Below, piece by piece: positions 8,689-17,931 of a DNA stretch of 64,000 nt. How positions within the stretch are numbered: the first letter of the stretch is position 1; the number at the start of each line of letters is the position of its first letter. The stretch comes from JADFGZ01 sp965222345 (GTDB lineage Bacteria > Acidobacteriota > Terriglobia > 2-12-FULL-54-10): assembly GCA_965222345.1 (NCBI GenBank), contig CBDCTS010000004.1, forward strand, positions 186,001 to 250,000, given 5' to 3'. Made by a program: the position numbers and the translations under genes. The notes under the pieces are model-generated. The model was given only the letters and a program-made list of their open reading frames with translations. It ran no database searches and was not told where the DNA came from.

Positions 8689-9559
8689 GAAGTTATCTCA
8701 TAAATGGTTATAGATGCCTCAGCAGGATCAGGGCACAGGCCAATTGGAGCATGGCCAGGAAGTTTTCAGCGTGATATTCCCAACGCGTGACCAGCCTCCG
8801 GGAATTATGGAGCCAAGCGAAGAGTCGCTCCACTTTCCAGCGGTGACGGTAGCGGCGCAAGGGGCGACCATCCTGGGTGGGAGGATTTCGGCGGCCCGTT
8901 CTGTGAGGCGCAATCATCTCCATGGCGTAATTGTTCAGGAGGTTCCCATCCAGCTTCTCACTGTCGTAGGCGCGGTCACCGATCATTCGCTGCGGTGTTT
9001 CTGGGATGAATCGCTGCTCCAAGGTGGCTTCCACGAGTTTTGTTTCATGCGGCGAAGCGCTGGCGATGCTGACGGCGATAGGAAGACCATGGCGGTCGAC
9101 GATCGCCATGATCTTGGTGCCTTTTCCCCGGCGAGTCGGGCCGACAGCAGAGCCCCCTTTTTGGCGCTGCTGAAACTGGCGTCGATGAAGGTTTCCGACA
9201 GATCCAGTTTGCCTCGGTCGCGCAAGTCTTGGGCTAAGCAGGTCAATAGATCGGTTAACAACCCGTCGCGCCGCCACTGTTGGAAGCGACGATGGCAGCT
9301 CTGATAGGGCGGATAGCGAGATGGCAAATCGTGCCAAGGTGCTCCAGTGCGCAGTATCCAGAGAACTCCGTTCAGTACCGTGCGAGCTTCCTTCCATGGC
9401 CGACCACGCCCGTCCGGTCGCCGCCTCGGCCGGAACATCGGTTCCAGAATCGCCCATTGGGCATCGCTTAAATCCATGCATCTGGTTTCGCTCGACTTCA
9501 CCCTGAAATCAACAACTTCAATGCTCCCAATGACGTATTGTTATTTATGAGATAACTTC
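8689..9559 (-). mobile_element. IS5-family insertion sequence, IS427-like group
   Basis: An 871-bp element bounded by perfect 17-bp terminal inverted repeats, GAAGTTATCTCATAAAT at 8689-8705 and its complement at 9543-9559. TA is present on both sides (8687-8688 and 9560-9561), consistent with a 2-bp TA target duplication; a CTAG duplication cannot be excluded because CTAG flanks both ends. It encodes one transposase in two overlapping frames. It sits inside the decayed integrase-bearing element and supplies the stop codon of the truncated gene at 9559-10194. Confidence 0.85.
8708..9477 (-). CDS. IS5/IS427-type transposase made by -1 frameshift
   Basis: DDE transposase for the surrounding insertion sequence. 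The upstream frame starts at MDLSDAQWAILEP (9477) and carries the N-terminal DUF4096-like region (GRPWKEARTVLNGVLWILRT, APWHDLPSRYPPY). The downstream frame carries the catalytic part (KIMAIVDRHGLPIAVSIASA, MIGDRAYDSEKLD, RRYRHRWKVERLFAWLHNSR). The frames overlap at AAAAAGGGGG (9153-9162 on the plus strand); a -1 slip there from AAG-GGG to AAA-GGG joins them without a stop, as is common in this group. The upstream frame alone would end at 8983. The downstream frame terminates at 8708, just inside the left terminal repeat. The element looks intact and possibly active. Confidence 0.85.
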
Positions 9560-10194
9560 TAGACTGTTTCCTGCGCACTCAAGCGGTCAGAAACCCACGT
9601 CTCGAAGCCGTCAATCGTGGCTCCGGGACCGCTCGACTTGGGTAGGTCTTTCAGTTCCATCAATCTGTCTGAGATTGCCTCGACCCCTCCGTACATCGCT
9701 ATGATCCGCATGTCCACATTGATAAGCGCGTCCTCGATGTACTTGATTTCCGCCTTCACGTCAGGGTCGTTCCAGCTCGGTCCATATTCCCGTTGACTGC
9801 TCTGCTCACCCGCTCGGCTACTCCACGTCTTTAGCGCCGCCTCGGCCCGGATTGTGGCTGTGTAGTCTGCTCCGATTACCACGACCTGGACCTCGATGCC
9901 TTTCAACCGCAAAGCCCGCCAAAGCCACTCATGCGCCGCGCCCCAGGAACGCAGTTCGGTGTCGGTATCTTTGCCCGGATCGACGTAGGCGAAGGTGGCG
10001 GTTTTGGCATTGGCAGCGATGGGCAGTTTGAGGGCAAAGTAACGGGTTTGATTCCCGTTGGCTCCATGATAGAGACGCCGGGGCAAGCGCCTGCGGTCGA
10101 TGCCAAGCAAATCGAAGAAAGCGACCTTTTCCTGCTCGGTGGGAAGCCAGGGCGTCTTCCACGGTTTTCTCCCAACTCTTTCCTTTCGTTGCAA
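9559..10194 (-). pseudogene. C-terminal part of an integrase-linked accessory gene, truncated at both ends
   Basis: A 211-residue frame containing WLPTEQEKVAFFDLLGID, RYFALKLPIA, FAYVDPGKDTDTELRSWGAA and LRLKGIEVQVVVIGADY. An in-frame TAA lies just upstream and the codons before WLPTE do not look like a natural start, so the N-terminal part is missing. At the other end the reading frame runs into the IS5-family element, whose first bases provide the stop. It is antisense to the fragment at 7746-7961, with which I believe it once formed one protein. The product is unknown; the beta-rich core could suit a nuclease-like fold, but I see no catalytic motif. Confidence 0.45.
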
Positions 10195-10318
10195 TTACAC
10201 GGTTTTGGGGCGTCTGCTTTCGCTCGCAACGCATACGGTTAGCCCGCCTGAGGGGCGAGTTTTCTGACGGTTTCTTGACGGTGCTGGCTGCCACAGCCAT
10301 GCTCTAAGGGCTGCCGAC

Positions 10319-10663
10319 TTGATTGCCTGGTACGACCAGCGGGGCGCTGCGGAGAACTTCATCAAAGAACTCAAACTCGATATCCACGCGGACCGGCTTA
10401 GCTGTCATCGATTCCCTGCCAATGCGCTCCGGCTGCAGTTGCATACCCTCGCTCTGGCCGTGTTGGCCTACTTCCGCCGATCCGTGCTGGATGGAACCTC
10501 ACTGGCTCATGCCAGCGTCGCCACGATTCGCACCACACTGCTCAAGGTCGGAGCTCGCGTGATTCGTTCGGCTGGCCGCTTCCGCTTCCACCTTGCCTCT
10601 CACTGGCCTGGACAGAGTCTGTTCTTGCTTTGCCACCAACGACTCGCACAAGTCCCGACCTGA
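10319..10663 (+). pseudogene. IS1380-family transposase remnant, C-terminal part
   Basis: The translated segment WYDQRGAAENFIKELKLDIH continues with RLSCHRFPANALRLQLHTLA and ends near LLCHQRLAQ. It aligns by eye with the end of the complete IS1380-type transposase at 25174-26502 (RGTAEQWIKEGKQAVKMTRL, SCHRFRSNEVRLWLTIIAYN), but differs enough to come from another element. The N-terminal two thirds, including the first catalytic residues, are absent. No start codon or ribosome site is present. It marks the right side of the scrambled mobile region; the 276 bases after it hold nothing I can identify. Confidence 0.7.
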
Positions 10664-10939
10664 CCCGGCGCGCTCCTTCCGACAATCCGTTTCGCAACCT
10701 TCTTCAGAAGACGTGTCCCTTCATCGAGGCCGTCAAGCCTCCCTTTGCCTCTTCGCTACTCTCCCCGGTCCGAAAACTCCGCCCAAATCTACCGGCTGCC
10801 ACTCTCCGGTCCCGTTCCTGGGCGAAAATCCATAGCCCGTCCAGATTTATGAATAATCCGGGCTAGTATGCTGTCTTCACTTCAATGATGGGACCTACAA
10901 GGCGGACTCTTACAACTCCCATTCTTGACGTTTGCGGTT

Positions 10940-12868
10940 TCAGTAAGTTGGGTGCCTGAAAACGGTTTTTCCTCCAACCGAAGTGAGCAAGGTCTGTATG
11001 GTCCCTATCTGGTTATCGGGAATCACGAAGTAGTCCTTGTCAATTACAATAAAATCAGCCAGCTTTCCTACCTCCAGTGAGCCGATGTTTTTCTCGTTCA
11101 GCACTTGCTCAGCTCCCCAAATGGTCGCTGCCTTCATTAGGGTCACTTTATCCAACGCTTCGCTTCGGTTGTAGGTGGTTCCGTCATGGGGCATCATGCG
11201 GGTGGCAAAGAATTCCATAAAACCCCAAATGTTCCCGTCCCACTGCGGCGGGTAGTCCATGTCCTTCGATTCGGGAAGCACCTTGTTCAAGTGCGCGTCG
11301 GTGTTGAACACCACCTTCACACCGGCGTCTGCCAGAGTCTTCACCGGGGCAATCCAGGGCATGTACTGCTCACCGTAGGCTTTCAGGAAAGCTCCGCCCT
11401 TGATGTCTCCCTGAACCTGGTAGCCATTGAAACTGGGCATGATCCCATACATGGCCATCTTTTCGGCCTGATCGGGGCGAAGCATCGGGTTATGTTCCGT
11501 GCTGATCCGGGCGGCCTGCACCTGTTCCAGGGTCAGATTGCCGCCGGACATCGTCTCTTCGATCACGCTGAATAATGCGTCCATAGCCCCATCGCTATAC
11601 ACGTGCAAGTAGCCGATCCGCAAACCGGCTTCCAGCGCTGTCCGCACATTCCGGTAGCCTCCATACTGCTCGTAATCAGTCGCTCTGGGGTCCGAACAGG
11701 CCATGAAAAGTTCCACCGGGTTGTTGGGATTCGGTTTGGCAGCAGTACAGGTGCCAACCCCTCCCTGTCCCTGCGGTCCCCATTCCCAGACTTCGTTGGA
11801 AAGTCCGGCGTTCCAGATGTAATCGTTCCCGATTCCGCGGAAGTCTCCCAGATTGCGATAAAAGAAACCGAGATCGTCTTTCTCATTGTCCCAATCGGTG
11901 CCCACAAACCACGCCCATCGGACGGGTAGCTCCCCTCGCTGGTGCAGCAGATTGTGGATCTTCATGATGGAAGGGGAGGCGTAATAATGGTTGCCGAAAG
12001 TAGTGACTCCCTGTGCTGCCAAACATTCCAGCAGTTCCCGCTTGAGAAAGTCCATCGTCTCCTCTGTCCGCCCCCGGAGGAGAATGTCATATAAGACTCC
12101 GGTGCGGGAGTACAATCCCACTTTTTCGCGGCCCAGATACTTTTCCATCTCCTGTTTGGCTTTGGTATTGTTGGCGGCGGGACCGATGGCCTCTCCGACC
12201 ATCACCATGAGCGGGTTGTCCGGCGCCAGAGTGTCCAGGAATTCACGGGTAAGCGGCGCAGATGACATCCCCCTCCCCTCCGCCCATCCCGCTTGCGGAA
12301 AGAGGGAGTTGACGATCTTTCTTGATTCGACTAGGCTGTTCCCTCCAAACAGATTCACCCAAATCCACTTGCCAGGGCCCAACGTCCTGGCCCTCTGTTG
12401 GACAATCCGTTCCAGTTCCCGCAGCACCGTAGCCTGGTCATTGCCCTTGGCATAAAAGATCTGCAGTTGAGGATCGTTATACTTCTTGGCGGCAAAGTCC
12501 CCTTCTGAACCCAACCAGTGCTCCACAGCCCATAGATGCGGATGGGTATGCCCATCGATCAGGCCCGGCAGCACCCGCCGTCCCTTGGCGTCCAGGACCT
12601 TGGTATTGGGACCGGCCAGAAACCGTATCTCGTCATTCGTTCCCAACTCCAGAATCCGGTTGTTCTTCACCGCCATGGCCTCTACCTCAGTCAGCCCTGC
12701 GTCCATGGTAGAAATCTTGCCGTTGACGACAATCAGTTCCGGATAGGCATTGAGCCGGTCCAGCTTCCGCATCCACTCTGCCGTGCTTTGCCCCGGGGCC
12801 CTGCCGGGCAAGAGAAGAAAAACCAAGGCCCACAAAATAGACCCGCTCAATAAGCCGAACCGTTTCAT
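10940..12868 (-). CDS. Exported amidohydrolase, YtcJ-like (amidohydrolase family 3)
   Basis: Secreted metal-dependent hydrolase, 642 residues, related to the gene at 3864-5750 but divergent. A signal peptide (ILWALVFLLLPGRAPGQ, residues about 10-27) is followed by AYPELIVVNGKISTMDAG. Metal ligands are visible: HxH at residues 107 and 109 (DGHTHPHLW), His in ISTEHNPML, and Asp in VVFNTDAHL. The C-terminal sheet ends with IGSLEVGKLADFIVIDKDYF, the usual composite-barrel signature. AGGAGGT lies 9 nt before the ATG, a very strong ribosome site. It probably heads away from the beta-propeller gene upstream on the same strand and belongs to the same catabolic locus. Substrate unknown; family members hydrolyse amides, imides and formamides. 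Confidence 0.88.
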   Translation of the reverse strand: MKRFGLLSGSILWALVFLLLPGRAPGQSTAEWMRKLDRLNAYPELIVVNGKISTMDAGLTEVEAMAVKNNRILELGTNDEIRFLAGPNTKVLDAKGRRVLPGLIDGHTHPHLWAVEHWLGSEGDFAAKKYNDPQLQIFYAKGNDQATVLRELERIVQQRARTLGPGKWIWVNLFGGNSLVESRKIVNSLFPQAGWAEGRGMSSAPLTREFLDTLAPDNPLMVMVGEAIGPAANNTKAKQEMEKYLGREKVGLYSRTGVLYDILLRGRTEETMDFLKRELLECLAAQGVTTFGNHYYASPSIMKIHNLLHQRGELPVRWAWFVGTDWDNEKDDLGFFYRNLGDFRGIGNDYIWNAGLSNEVWEWGPQGQGGVGTCTAAKPNPNNPVELFMACSDPRATDYEQYGGYRNVRTALEAGLRIGYLHVYSDGAMDALFSVIEETMSGGNLTLEQVQAARISTEHNPMLRPDQAEKMAMYGIMPSFNGYQVQGDIKGGAFLKAYGEQYMPWIAPVKTLADAGVKVVFNTDAHLNKVLPESKDMDYPPQWDGNIWGFMEFFATRMMPHDGTTYNRSEALDKVTLMKAATIWGAEQVLNEKNIGSLEVGKLADFIVIDKDYFVIPDNQIGTIQTLLTSVGGKTVFRHPTY

Positions 12869-13017
12869 CGTTTTTACCTCCTATGGGGATAGAATCTTCT
12901 AACTACCGCAGCAAGCTTTTATTTGATTGTTGCTCATGGTTTCATCACATGGTGAAGATGGGTCCATGGTCACGAACTTTTCCTCTCTTGTCCGCCAGGA
13001 AAACTGCAACAAGGATC

Positions 13018-14646
13018 TTATCCGGGATCCAGAGAGCCAATTTTTCCAGTCCAGAATTGTGGAAACCAGATTCTTCCCTGCGCATCCTCTCCCAAAAACC
13101 TGGAAATGGCGTCAAAGGTAGGAATCGGATACTCGGTAAACTCCTCGGTCTCCGGATTGAACCTTGTGAGCTGGTTGCCGGAAAAATCACTCACCCAAAT
13201 GTGTCCGCTTTTCGCTACCAGGAGTCCGTAAGGCGTCGCATGGCGAGTAGGGAGCGAATACTGGGTGATTTCCCCAGTGTTCGGGTCTAGTTTTCCGAGC
13301 TTGTGTCCCAGAAAGTTTGCAAACCACACATAGTCTTGGGAATCCACACCCACACCACGAACGGCAGCCATCCCGGGCACTTCGTACTCGGTGAATTTGC
13401 CCGTCGCCGGGTCCAACTTCAGAACCTTGCCCGTGTTATACAGGCTAAACCAGACTTTGTCCTGAGAATCAACACTGATTCCGTAGGGGAATGTCTCGAT
13501 CCTCTCCGGAGTCCGCTCTCCTGCCACAGTCTGGGCTGACAGACTGGTGTCCTCTGGAATCGTTTTGGGAACCGGCACGAGGAACTCCTCGAACTCCTCC
13601 GTCCGGGGATCGAACTTGGCAACTTTATTGGCAGTTGCCCCCTCTGTAAACCAGATGTTTCCCACCGAGTCAATGGCTGGAATGTGAGAGCCTGTTGAAG
13701 GCGTGGGGCCAGGGTATTCGGTTATTTCCCCGGTTTGGGGATCGACGACGCCCAGGCTACGAGCGCCGCTCATTGTCACCCAGACTCTTCCGTCTTCGGC
13801 GACAGCCAGGGTGTGCGGCGCTGCTTTCGGCGTGGAAATAGGATACTCCTGAAAAGTTTCCGTCTGGATGTCAAACCGTCCGATCTGGTTGGAAAAATAA
13901 TCATACTCTCCGAACCAGACGTTCCCTTTCGAATCCACCGTCAGGCTGTGAGGTTTGGATTTGGTAGGAATCACATATTCGCGGTATGTAACCTGCAAAG
14001 CCGTGTCGCTGATGGGCGGACGCTGAATCTGCTCTCGTGCCGGAAGTGCTGAGTCCGGTCCAAAATGTTTTTCCAGAATGGAGCTGATATAAGCCAGACG
14101 GGGTGCGGGCAAGCGGGGAATAATGAAACTGCTTCCCATTCCCAAGATCAAGCCACTCCATTGCGCCGCCGTCAGTCCTCTCCTGTCGATAATGGGATTC
14201 AAGCTATGACAACCCAAGCAGGCCGCCTCCAATGCCAGCACATCCCGATCTTCCGGGAGGAACGTGAGCCAGTCGGTGGTGGAGATTCTGTGTACATCCC
14301 AAGCATCTTTCAATCGGAAACTAGCCTCCGCAGACTGGCCCGCTTTGATACTCTGGATCTCCGTGCTCGGGGCGAATGCCCAGGCGGAGGCAGACACAAC
14401 CCAGTTGCCGGGTTCCAGACCTGTGATCTTGTATTGCCCCGCCTGGTCGGTAAAGCGGGAGATACTTTTGTTGCCCAATGTGGCTTTTACGATTGCCCCC
14501 CGCACTGATTTGCCCCCCTCATCGGTCACCGCGCCACGAAGGGAAGCACCCATTGCGGAACCACCGGGATGATCGCGGAGCCTGACAGCGAGCCAGCCCA
14601 CGGCGATCAGAATTACAATGGCGAGAACCGTTGTCTTCGTTTTCAT
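13018..14646 (-). CDS. Carboxypeptidase-regulatory / CxxCH / Vgb-like beta-propeller fusion protein
   Basis: A 542-residue membrane-anchored or exported multidomain protein. Residues 5-20 form an N-terminal hydrophobic anchor. Residues 35-112 resemble a carboxypeptidase-regulatory-like beta-sandwich (LRGAVTDEGGKSVRGAIVKA). A short helical segment has C143-x-x-C146-H147 (AACLGCHSLNP), a c-type heme attachment motif, with Met170 as a possible axial ligand. From about residue 220 there are propeller repeats of the virginiamycin B lyase type (NVWFGEYDYFSNQIGRFDIQ, IWFTEGATANKVAKFDP, VWFSLYNTGKVLKLDP, IWVSDFSGNQLTRFNPE). AAGGAG six nt before the ATG supports the start. Streptogramin resistance should not be inferred: many such propellers have other roles, perhaps binding or lyase chemistry in this locus. 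Confidence 0.8.
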   Translation of the reverse strand: MKTKTTVLAIVILIAVGWLAVRLRDHPGGSAMGASLRGAVTDEGGKSVRGAIVKATLGNKSISRFTDQAGQYKITGLEPGNWVVSASAWAFAPSTEIQSIKAGQSAEASFRLKDAWDVHRISTTDWLTFLPEDRDVLALEAACLGCHSLNPIIDRRGLTAAQWSGLILGMGSSFIIPRLPAPRLAYISSILEKHFGPDSALPAREQIQRPPISDTALQVTYREYVIPTKSKPHSLTVDSKGNVWFGEYDYFSNQIGRFDIQTETFQEYPISTPKAAPHTLAVAEDGRVWVTMSGARSLGVVDPQTGEITEYPGPTPSTGSHIPAIDSVGNIWFTEGATANKVAKFDPRTEEFEEFLVPVPKTIPEDTSLSAQTVAGERTPERIETFPYGISVDSQDKVWFSLYNTGKVLKLDPATGKFTEYEVPGMAAVRGVGVDSQDYVWFANFLGHKLGKLDPNTGEITQYSLPTRHATPYGLLVAKSGHIWVSDFSGNQLTRFNPETEEFTEYPIPTFDAISRFLGEDAQGRIWFPQFWTGKIGSLDPG

Positions 14647-14784
14647 GGACTTCTCCTTCCTTAGGGAACCAACGGCCCTTTTCCTTAGCGAATATGTGCT
14701 TTAGCCGGCTTCAAGGTGAAAGGTATTTGTCGCTTGAGGAAACCTCAGCGATCATACGACAGACTGCTTCCGGCGCTGCCTCGG

Positions 14785-16239
14785 CTAGTATTGGAACAGC
14801 AGCTTCTCTTGATCCCTGGATCTGGGCGGGCGTGGAATATGGTCGACGAAATCTCCGTGCAAGGTGGTGTCCAGAACGCGCCCGCTCTGGATTACCCTGT
14901 GAATCTTCTGAGTGTTCCGGATGTCCTCCAGCGGGTTTGCATCCAGAACCACAAAATCCGCGTACTTGCCCGGCTCCACGCTCCCCACCTCGTGCCACTT
15001 CCGGAACTTCTCAGCCGCATACCGGGTCGCCCCCAAAAGTGCCTTCATTGGAGTGAGACCCGCATCGACCAGCAACTCCATCTCCCGGTGGAGGTTGATG
15101 CCGTACATCTCGTATGGCGTAGAGTCCGAGCCCGCCACAATTTTGCCGCCTGCCTCTGAGAACTGCTTCAGGAACAACTGCAGGTTCTTATACCCTTCCT
15201 GATACCTGGGGCCTGACTTGATCCGGCCAAAAGAATCGTAGGCCATGAAAATCCAGCGGCGATCCAGCTCCGGGACGAAAGCGTAGCTCGGGTCTGCCAA
15301 CAAGGCCCGGTCCTCCTCCTCGTACTGCTTGGAGAAACGGTGGCCTCCCAGCCAGTAGCAGACCAGTGTCGGGGTGACGGAAGTCCCTTTCTCCATGAAC
15401 AGTTCGATCAAGTCCCCGTACAGCTCCGGTTTCATGTAATAGAAGCTTTCCGGGAGGGTGGCGTGATCCACCATATACCCCGTTTCGGTGTATCTTTTTT
15501 CTTCGATTTCGTTCAGTTTTTCCTGATCGGTCATGGTGGCGATTTGAATGCCGCTGGCGTGCTCGATAGAATCCAGACCCATCAAGACGGCATCCCGGGC
15601 GCTGATGGCAATATGGCCCGTTACGGGAATGCCATTCAGGTGGGCCTCTTCAATGACCACCCGCAGCAGGTTCGGCCGCAGCTTTTTGTAAACCTTGATC
15701 GCATTCGCCCCCTGCTCCGCCAGAGTGCTGACGGCTTTTCGGGCGGCCGCCTCCGTGTCGACAATATGCCCATAGCCGAAGGTGGACGGCGGGTTATCCA
15801 CCATAGAGCCGGTGGTGTACACCCTCGGCCCGGGAAGCAGTCCCGTTTCGATGGCCCGCTTTTGGGAGAGAATCCATGCGCCGATGTTTCCCGTGTCCAC
15901 GACGGTTGTGATTCCGTAGTGAAGGTAGATGGGGGCGGAATAGCCGGCATAGTGCGTGTGACCGTCAATCAAGCCGGGAAGGACGTATTTCCCCTCGGCT
16001 TCAACTACGCGGGCGCCTGGAGGGACCGGCTGGTTCGCGTCGCTAGAGATGCGCAGAATCTTGTTGTCGCGAACAAGGATGACACCGTTTGCCGTGGGAG
16101 GGGCGCCGGTGCCGTCGATAAGGGTTCCTCCTCGGATCGCCAGAAACGAGTTTTCTGCTCCTTCCTGGGCCTGCTGGGTACAGGAGGCTGAGAAGCTTGC
16201 AAGAAACAGGAAGATGAAGAAGGCGATGAAGTGCTTCAT
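14785..16239 (-). CDS. Amidohydrolase lipoprotein, tandem paralogue 1
   Basis: Predicted lipid-anchored hydrolase of the imidazolonepropionase/prolidase-like amidohydrolase group, 484 residues. The lipobox FSASC puts the lipidated Cys at residue 20. Catalytic features are complete: H94 and H96 (DGHTHYAGY), a probable carboxylated Lys in NAIKVYKKLRP, His in VTGHIAIS and DSIEHASG, and Asp in VAGSDSTPYEMY. The C-terminal signature is VGSVEPGKYADFVVLDANPL. AAGGAG lies 11 nt before ATG 16239, which is preferred over the upstream ATG at 16281. It is one of four adjacent, similarly sized paralogues on the same strand, spaced 42 to 114 bp apart, so an operon is likely. The substrate cannot be told from sequence; peptides with Pro, lactams or organophosphate-like esters are handled by relatives. 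Confidence 0.88.
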   Translation of the reverse strand: MKHFIAFFIFLFLASFSASCTQQAQEGAENSFLAIRGGTLIDGTGAPPTANGVILVRDNKILRISSDANQPVPPGARVVEAEGKYVLPGLIDGHTHYAGYSAPIYLHYGITTVVDTGNIGAWILSQKRAIETGLLPGPRVYTTGSMVDNPPSTFGYGHIVDTEAAARKAVSTLAEQGANAIKVYKKLRPNLLRVVIEEAHLNGIPVTGHIAISARDAVLMGLDSIEHASGIQIATMTDQEKLNEIEEKRYTETGYMVDHATLPESFYYMKPELYGDLIELFMEKGTSVTPTLVCYWLGGHRFSKQYEEEDRALLADPSYAFVPELDRRWIFMAYDSFGRIKSGPRYQEGYKNLQLFLKQFSEAGGKIVAGSDSTPYEMYGINLHREMELLVDAGLTPMKALLGATRYAAEKFRKWHEVGSVEPGKYADFVVLDANPLEDIRNTQKIHRVIQSGRVLDTTLHGDFVDHIPRPPRSRDQEKLLFQY

Positions 16240-16353
16240 GAGTTTTTTCTCTCCTTCCGTTGCAAAACAGCTGCCGAACACAGATAAAATTGCGGGACTG
16301 GTTCGCGGCGGGCCGCTCTCCGCTTCCCCTGATCGTTTTTCAAAGCGTCCCGC

Positions 16354-17817
16354 CTACTCTCCGAAGAGCAACTGTTCCATTGAGGTAGTGGCCTCTTCGC
16401 CCACGTGTGGCGGTGGATACTCGTCGACGAAGTCCCCGTGCAAGGTGGTGTCCACGACCTGCCCGTTTTGAATCACCATGTGAATCTTCTGCGTGTTCCG
16501 GATGTCTTCCAGCGGGTTTGCATCCAGAAGCACAAAATCTGCATACTTACCCGGTTCTATGCTGCCCACTTCGTCCCACTTCTGGAACTTCTCGGCCGCG
16601 TACCGGGTGGTCCCCAAGAGCGCCTTCATGGGGGTCAGGCCCGCGTCGACGAACAGCTCCAGCTCCCGGTGAAGGTTGATGCCGTACATCTCATAGGGCG
16701 TGGCGTCGGACCCGGCCACAATCTTACCGCCCGCCTCGGAAAACTGTTTCAGAAACAACTGTAGGTTTTTGTACGCCTGTTGGAATTTGGGCGTCATTTT
16801 GTACTCGCCGAACTTCTCATACGCCATGAAAATCCAGCGGCGATCCAGTTCCGGAACAAAGGCGTAAGCTGGGTCTGCCAACAAGGCCCGATCCTCCTCC
16901 TCATACTGCTTGGAGAAGCGGTGGGCCCCGAGCCAGTAGCAGACCAGCGTGGGAGTTACCGAAGTTCCCCTCTCCACGAACAACTGGATCAAGTCTGCAT
17001 ACAGCTCCGGCTTCATGTAGTAAAAGCTTTCCGGCAGGGTTGAATGACTCACCATGTAGTGCGTGTCAGTGTACCGGTTCTCTTCGATTTCCTTCAGCTT
17101 TGCCTGGTCGGTGGTCGTTGCGATGGAGATGCCGCTGGCGTGCTCAATCGAGTCCATGCCCATCTGGATGGCGTCGCGGGCGCTGATAGCGATGTGACCG
17201 GTTACGATAACTCCCTGGGCATGTGCTTCCTCAATAACCGCCTGAAGCAGCTCGGGCCGCAGTTGTTTGTAGATCTTGATGGCGTCGGCCCCGTTCGCCA
17301 CGTGGTCTCTCACCGAGGCTCTGGCGGCTTCCTCCGTTTCGACGTTGAACATGACGCCATACAAAAAGACCGGCGGAGGGTTATCAATCACGGATCCTGC
17401 CGTGTAAATCCTGGGTCCCGGAACCTCCCCCTGTTCGATGGCTTCTCTCATGGTGTAAATCCAAGGAGATACGTTGCCCGTATCCACGACCGACGTGACT
17501 CCGTTGTGCAGGTACAACGGCCCGGCATAGCCAGCGTAGTGCGTGTGCCCGTCGATCAGGCCCGGAAGCACGAACTTGCCCTCCGCATCAATCACCTGGG
17601 CTCCCTCAGGGGCCGGCTGATTGGCGTTCTCGGAGACGCTCTGAATCTGATTGCCGCGGACAACAATGGTCCCGTTCATCCGGGGTTCGGCTCCCGTGCC
17701 GTCGATGAGCGTCCCACCTCGGATGACCAGGGAGGTGGCATCCGGCGTATCCTCAGTGGGGGGGGCGGAGCAACTTGCCAACAACACGATAGACAGCAAG
17801 GCCGTCAGGTGCTTCAT
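16354..17817 (-). CDS. Amidohydrolase lipoprotein, tandem paralogue 2
   Basis: Second member of the tandem set, 487 residues from ATG 17817. The lipobox LLASC places the lipidated Cys at residue 16, so like paralogue 1 it should be membrane-tethered, unlike paralogues 3 and 4. The active-site set is present: H91/H93 (DGHTHYAGY), Lys in DAIKIYKQLRP, His in VTGHIAIS and DSIEHASG, Asp in VAGSDATPYEMY. Compared with its neighbours the helix after the Lys reads EEAHAQGVIV instead of LNGIPV, a difference near the active-site mouth. GAGAGG precedes the ATG. The C-terminus is longer than in paralogue 1 by a Pro-His-rich tail (YPPPHVGEE). The open frame extends to 17925, but those codons cover the leader region and lack signal-peptide character. 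Confidence 0.88.
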   Translation of the reverse strand: MKHLTALLSIVLLASCSAPPTEDTPDATSLVIRGGTLIDGTGAEPRMNGTIVVRGNQIQSVSENANQPAPEGAQVIDAEGKFVLPGLIDGHTHYAGYAGPLYLHNGVTSVVDTGNVSPWIYTMREAIEQGEVPGPRIYTAGSVIDNPPPVFLYGVMFNVETEEAARASVRDHVANGADAIKIYKQLRPELLQAVIEEAHAQGVIVTGHIAISARDAIQMGMDSIEHASGISIATTTDQAKLKEIEENRYTDTHYMVSHSTLPESFYYMKPELYADLIQLFVERGTSVTPTLVCYWLGAHRFSKQYEEEDRALLADPAYAFVPELDRRWIFMAYEKFGEYKMTPKFQQAYKNLQLFLKQFSEAGGKIVAGSDATPYEMYGINLHRELELFVDAGLTPMKALLGTTRYAAEKFQKWDEVGSIEPGKYADFVLLDANPLEDIRNTQKIHMVIQNGQVVDTTLHGDFVDEYPPPHVGEEATTSMEQLLFGE

Positions 17818-17931
17818 AATAGTTTCCTCTCTTCCTCTGAAAAATGGCTCGAACCGAAACCCGCTTGTTTTCGATCGGGTTCTGAGGCGGCAAGCAGGTA
17901 CGGTAATAACGGCCTTTTCGGTCACCCAGCA

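Noticed and set aside
13018..14646. Streptogramin-resistance lyase
   Set aside because: The propeller resembles Vgb, but the extra domains and the CxxCH motif make a simple resistance lyase unlikely.
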